From Nitratidesulfovibrio termitidis HI1 (GTDB lineage: Bacteria; Desulfobacterota; Desulfovibrionia; Desulfovibrionales; Desulfovibrionaceae): DNA of 64,000 nt. Made by a program: the position numbers and the translations under genes. This document shows positions 61,654-64,000 of this stretch, in pieces. The notes under the pieces were generated by a model. The model was not told where the DNA came from. It made no database searches and was given only the letters and a program-made list of their open reading frames with translations. The number at the start of each line of letters is the position of its first letter. The first letter of the stretch is position 1. The stretch is taken from contig NZ_KI632512.1 in NCBI RefSeq assembly GCF_000504305.1, positions 1,982,250 through 2,046,249 on the forward strand, in the 5' to 3' direction.

Positions 61654-63864
61654 CTACTTTCGGCTGCCTGCGGCCCCTGCGGACCCTCCGGACCCTCCGG
61701 ACAGGGCCGCCCGCATCCAGTCCGCGAACCCGTCAGCGGGCAGGGGCTTGCTGTAGTAGTAGCCCTGCACCTCGCGGCAGCCGTGGGCGCGCAGGAAGTC
61801 CAGCTGGTCGTCGGTCTCCACCCCTTCGGCCACCACATTCAGCGACAGGTTGCGGCCCATGGTGACGATGGTGGACACGATGGTGGCGTCGCCCTCGTCG
61901 CCGGGCACGTCGCGCACGAACGAACGGTCGATCTTGATGGTGTCGATGGGGAAATTCTTCAGGTAATACAGCGAGGAATGCCCGGTGCCGAAATCGTCGA
62001 TGGCAATGGAGATGCCCTGCGCCGCCAGCCGCTCCAGAATGGCCACCGAGGTGGGCAGGTCGCGCATCATGGTGGTTTCGGTAATCTCCAGTTCCAGTTG
62101 CGAGGGCGGCAGTCCCGATTCGGCCAGGGCCGCCTGCACCCTGTCCAGCAGGTCCGGCTGGAACTGCCGGGCCGAAATGTTCACGGCAATGCGCAACGGG
62201 CCAAGCTCGTCGGTCCAGCGGCGGGTCTGGATGCACGCGTCGCGCAGCACCCGTTCACCCAGGGCCACCACAAGGCCGGTGTCTTCGGCCACGGGAATGA
62301 ATTCCAGGGGCGGCACCAGGGTACCGTCGGGCCGGGCCCAGCGCACCAGGGCCTCCATGCCGGCCACCTGCCCGGTCACGATGTCCACGCGTGGCTGGTA
62401 GAACACCACGAACTCGTCGTTTTCCAGCCCCTTGCGAATGCTCTTTTCGATGGCCAGGCGCCGGGTCACGTCGTCGTTCATGGCCTGGGTGAAACGGCGA
62501 AAACGCGCGCCGCCCTGCTCCTTTGCGCGGTACATGGCTATTTCCGCGTTCTTCAGCAGGGTGGCCGGGTCGCGCCCGTCGTCGGGCGAAACGCTGATGC
62601 CGATGGACGGCATCACGTACAGTTCATGGTCGGCGGCGTTGAAGGGACGGGTGAACGCGTCCTGGATGCGGGTCGATTCCGCCTCGGCCGCCTCGCCGTC
62701 GCCTTCCGGCGACAACGGCAGCAGCATCACGAATTCGTCGCCGCCAAGGCGCGCCACCATGTCGCGCCGGGGGGCCATGCCCACCAGGCGGCCCGCCACG
62801 GCGCGCAGCAGTTCGTCGCCCACGGCATGGCCCAGGCTGTCGTTGACGGTCTTGAAATTGTCCATGTCCAGGTACAGCACCGCCAGCGGCGCGTCCGGCC
62901 CGCCCCGGAGAGCGTAGTCCTCCATGCGCTGGCGCAGCCCCATGCGGTTGGGCAGTCCGGTCAGTTCGTCATGGGTGGCCTGGTGGACGATCTGCGCTTC
63001 CTTGCGCTTCAGTTCGCTGACGTCGAGGAAAGTGCCCACCTCGCCCGCCCGGTGGCCGGTGCGGTCGCGGAAATAGCTTTTGTACAGCACCAGCACCCGG
63101 TCCTCGCCAGCGGCGTCGCGCATGTCGATCATGCACGAGTAGCCCGCGCCGTCATCGTCCACGGCATCCAGCCGCCGCCCGGATTCCTCGACCCGGCAGG
63201 CCAGTTCCTGCGGCAGTATCTCGTGCACCGAACGGCCCACGACGTCCTCGGGCGCGCGGCCGATCAGGCGGCTGAAGGCGCGGTTGCAGCCGATGTAGGT
63301 GCCTTCCAGCGTCTTGTAGAACACCGGGTTGGGCATGCCCTCCACCAGGGCCTCCAGGAACTGGTTCTTCTCCTGCAGCAGGGCCTGATACTCCACCAGC
63401 CGCTCGTTGGTCTCGCGCAGTTCGCGGGTGCGTTCCTGCACTTCCTGTTCGAGATGCTCGCGGTAGCGCTTGCGCTCCTCCAGCAGGCGGGCGCGCTCCA
63501 GCGCCTTGTTCACGGCGTGCTCCAACACGCGCATGTCGGTGACCGGCTTGGTCACGTAGTCCCACGCGCCGTGGCGCAGCGCCTCCACCGCCTCTTCCAG
63601 CACGCCCACGCCGGACACCACGATGACGGGCACCTCGGGTGCGTCCTGGCGCAGGCGTTCCAGCACTTCCATGCCCCCCATGACGGGCATGCGCAGATCC
63701 ACCAGCACGAGGTCGGGCGCCTTTTCGGCAAACGCCTCGAGCCCGCGGCGGCCATTTTCCGCCTCGATCACGTCAAAGCCGCTGTCCTCGAGATAGGCGA
63801 CCAGATTCGAGCGGACGTTGACGTCGTCGTCGATGGTCAGAATGCGGGGGGGCCGTTGGAGCAT
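61654..63864 (-). CDS. response regulator with PAS, GGDEF and EAL domains
   Basis: This 736-residue c-di-GMP signalling protein has a receiver (about 5-120) with acidic pocket DDD, phospho-acceptor Asp in VDLRMPVMGG and conserved KP (VTKPV). A coiled-coil linker (135-190), a PAS domain (190-305), GGDEF (310-480, intact LGGDEF) and EAL (490-725; GMEALVRW, ELEITET, DDFGTGHSSL, KIDRSF, EGVET) follow. Both catalytic domains appear functional. The C-terminal tail is Gly/Ser/Ala-rich (SGGSGGSAGAAGS). The start at 63864 places the receiver at the N-terminus; the ribosome site is weak. No cognate kinase is in the window. Confidence 0.94.
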   Translation of the reverse strand: MLQRPPRILTIDDDVNVRSNLVAYLEDSGFDVIEAENGRRGLEAFAEKAPDLVLVDLRMPVMGGMEVLERLRQDAPEVPVIVVSGVGVLEEAVEALRHGAWDYVTKPVTDMRVLEHAVNKALERARLLEERKRYREHLEQEVQERTRELRETNERLVEYQALLQEKNQFLEALVEGMPNPVFYKTLEGTYIGCNRAFSRLIGRAPEDVVGRSVHEILPQELACRVEESGRRLDAVDDDGAGYSCMIDMRDAAGEDRVLVLYKSYFRDRTGHRAGEVGTFLDVSELKRKEAQIVHQATHDELTGLPNRMGLRQRMEDYALRGGPDAPLAVLYLDMDNFKTVNDSLGHAVGDELLRAVAGRLVGMAPRRDMVARLGGDEFVMLLPLSPEGDGEAAEAESTRIQDAFTRPFNAADHELYVMPSIGISVSPDDGRDPATLLKNAEIAMYRAKEQGGARFRRFTQAMNDDVTRRLAIEKSIRKGLENDEFVVFYQPRVDIVTGQVAGMEALVRWARPDGTLVPPLEFIPVAEDTGLVVALGERVLRDACIQTRRWTDELGPLRIAVNISARQFQPDLLDRVQAALAESGLPPSQLELEITETTMMRDLPTSVAILERLAAQGISIAIDDFGTGHSSLYYLKNFPIDTIKIDRSFVRDVPGDEGDATIVSTIVTMGRNLSLNVVAEGVETDDQLDFLRAHGCREVQGYYYSKPLPADGFADWMRAALSGGSGGSAGAAGSRK

Positions 63865-64000
63865 GGGGCGGCTGTTTCCTGTGGCTTGCGCTGATGTGGT
63901 TGGCGATATGTTGCATTCCAGATTGCCAAGCAGCGGGGAAATTATCCACAAAAAAATGCCTGGGGCGCGGCGGCGGGGTGACGGCTCTATGGCGATGCGG

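Noticed and set aside
1-64000. CRISPR array
   Set aside because: No regularly spaced identical short repeats with unique spacers were seen; the repeats near the IS and the 3' repeats are degenerate and of other types.
1-64000. tRNA or rRNA genes
   Set aside because: No cloverleaf with a TTCGAATCC-type arm or rRNA-like sequence was recognised by eye; a covariance-model scan would be decisive.

Overview
The window looks like chromosomal DNA from a high-GC, sulfate-reducing deltaproteobacterium of the Desulfovibrio/Nitratidesulfovibrio group. The reasons are a complete six-subunit Ech-type energy-converting [NiFe] hydrogenase operon, a carboxyspermidine-type polyamine cluster, a TauE/SafE anion-exporter operon, many c-di-GMP proteins, and gene content and order like those I associate with D. 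vulgaris. The genus assignment is an inference from gene content; no rRNA or tRNA was recognised.

Layout. 1-3.2 kb: the end of an Mla-type ABC transporter operon (mlaF fragment, mlaE with a fused STAS domain), a small protein and a LigB-type dioxygenase. 3.4-10.1 kb: two small OB-fold-like proteins, a sigma-54 response regulator, a secreted charged protein, RidA, and an overlapping HD-GYP/GGDEF pair. 10.2-15.7 kb: an RND efflux operon (tetR-like regulator, membrane fusion protein, pump) whose three genes overlap, preceded by a perfect palindromic operator. 16.5-21.8 kb: echABCDEF. 22.0-27.9 kb: a membrane-anchored AAA+ regulator with a degenerate GAFTGA loop, divergent from a TauE/SafE permease set with small membrane and periplasmic companions. 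28.2-37.3 kb: flavin reductase, ABM-type monooxygenase, chromate transporter, zinc-dependent phospholipase C, cardiolipin synthase, universal stress protein, and a PAS-GGDEF-EAL protein carrying a cysteine-rich insertion. 37.5-44.2 kb: polyamine synthesis (speA, carboxy(nor)spermidine dehydrogenase, nspC, agmatinase). Embedded in this cluster is a small gene with an in-frame UGA that is probably a selenoprotein. 45.0-52.0 kb: GGDEF protein, leucyl aminopeptidase, malic enzyme, and a two-gene Trk/Ktr potassium uptake system. 52.0-54.2 kb: an IS3-family element lying between arrays of ~90-bp repeats. 54.2-64 kb: a helical protein plus an HMGL-type synthase fused to a Cache-like sensor domain, an RlpA-SPOR lipoprotein, a GT9 glycosyltransferase, two small genes (the second FlgN-like), and a response regulator-PAS-GGDEF-EAL protein.

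How it works together. Ech couples ferredoxin and H2 chemistry to ion translocation. The malic enzyme and the HMGL synthase belong to central carbon metabolism. The polyamine genes convert arginine, via agmatine and putrescine, to (nor)spermidine. Five c-di-GMP enzymes suggest dense signalling control of the surface and motility functions seen nearby.

Most notable: the candidate UGA-containing selenoprotein at 38632-38946, the synthase-Cache fusion at 54974-56803, the AAA+ regulator at 22045-24744 with WAFTEA in place of GAFTGA, and a family of REP-like repeats that sits directly 3' of three unrelated genes.
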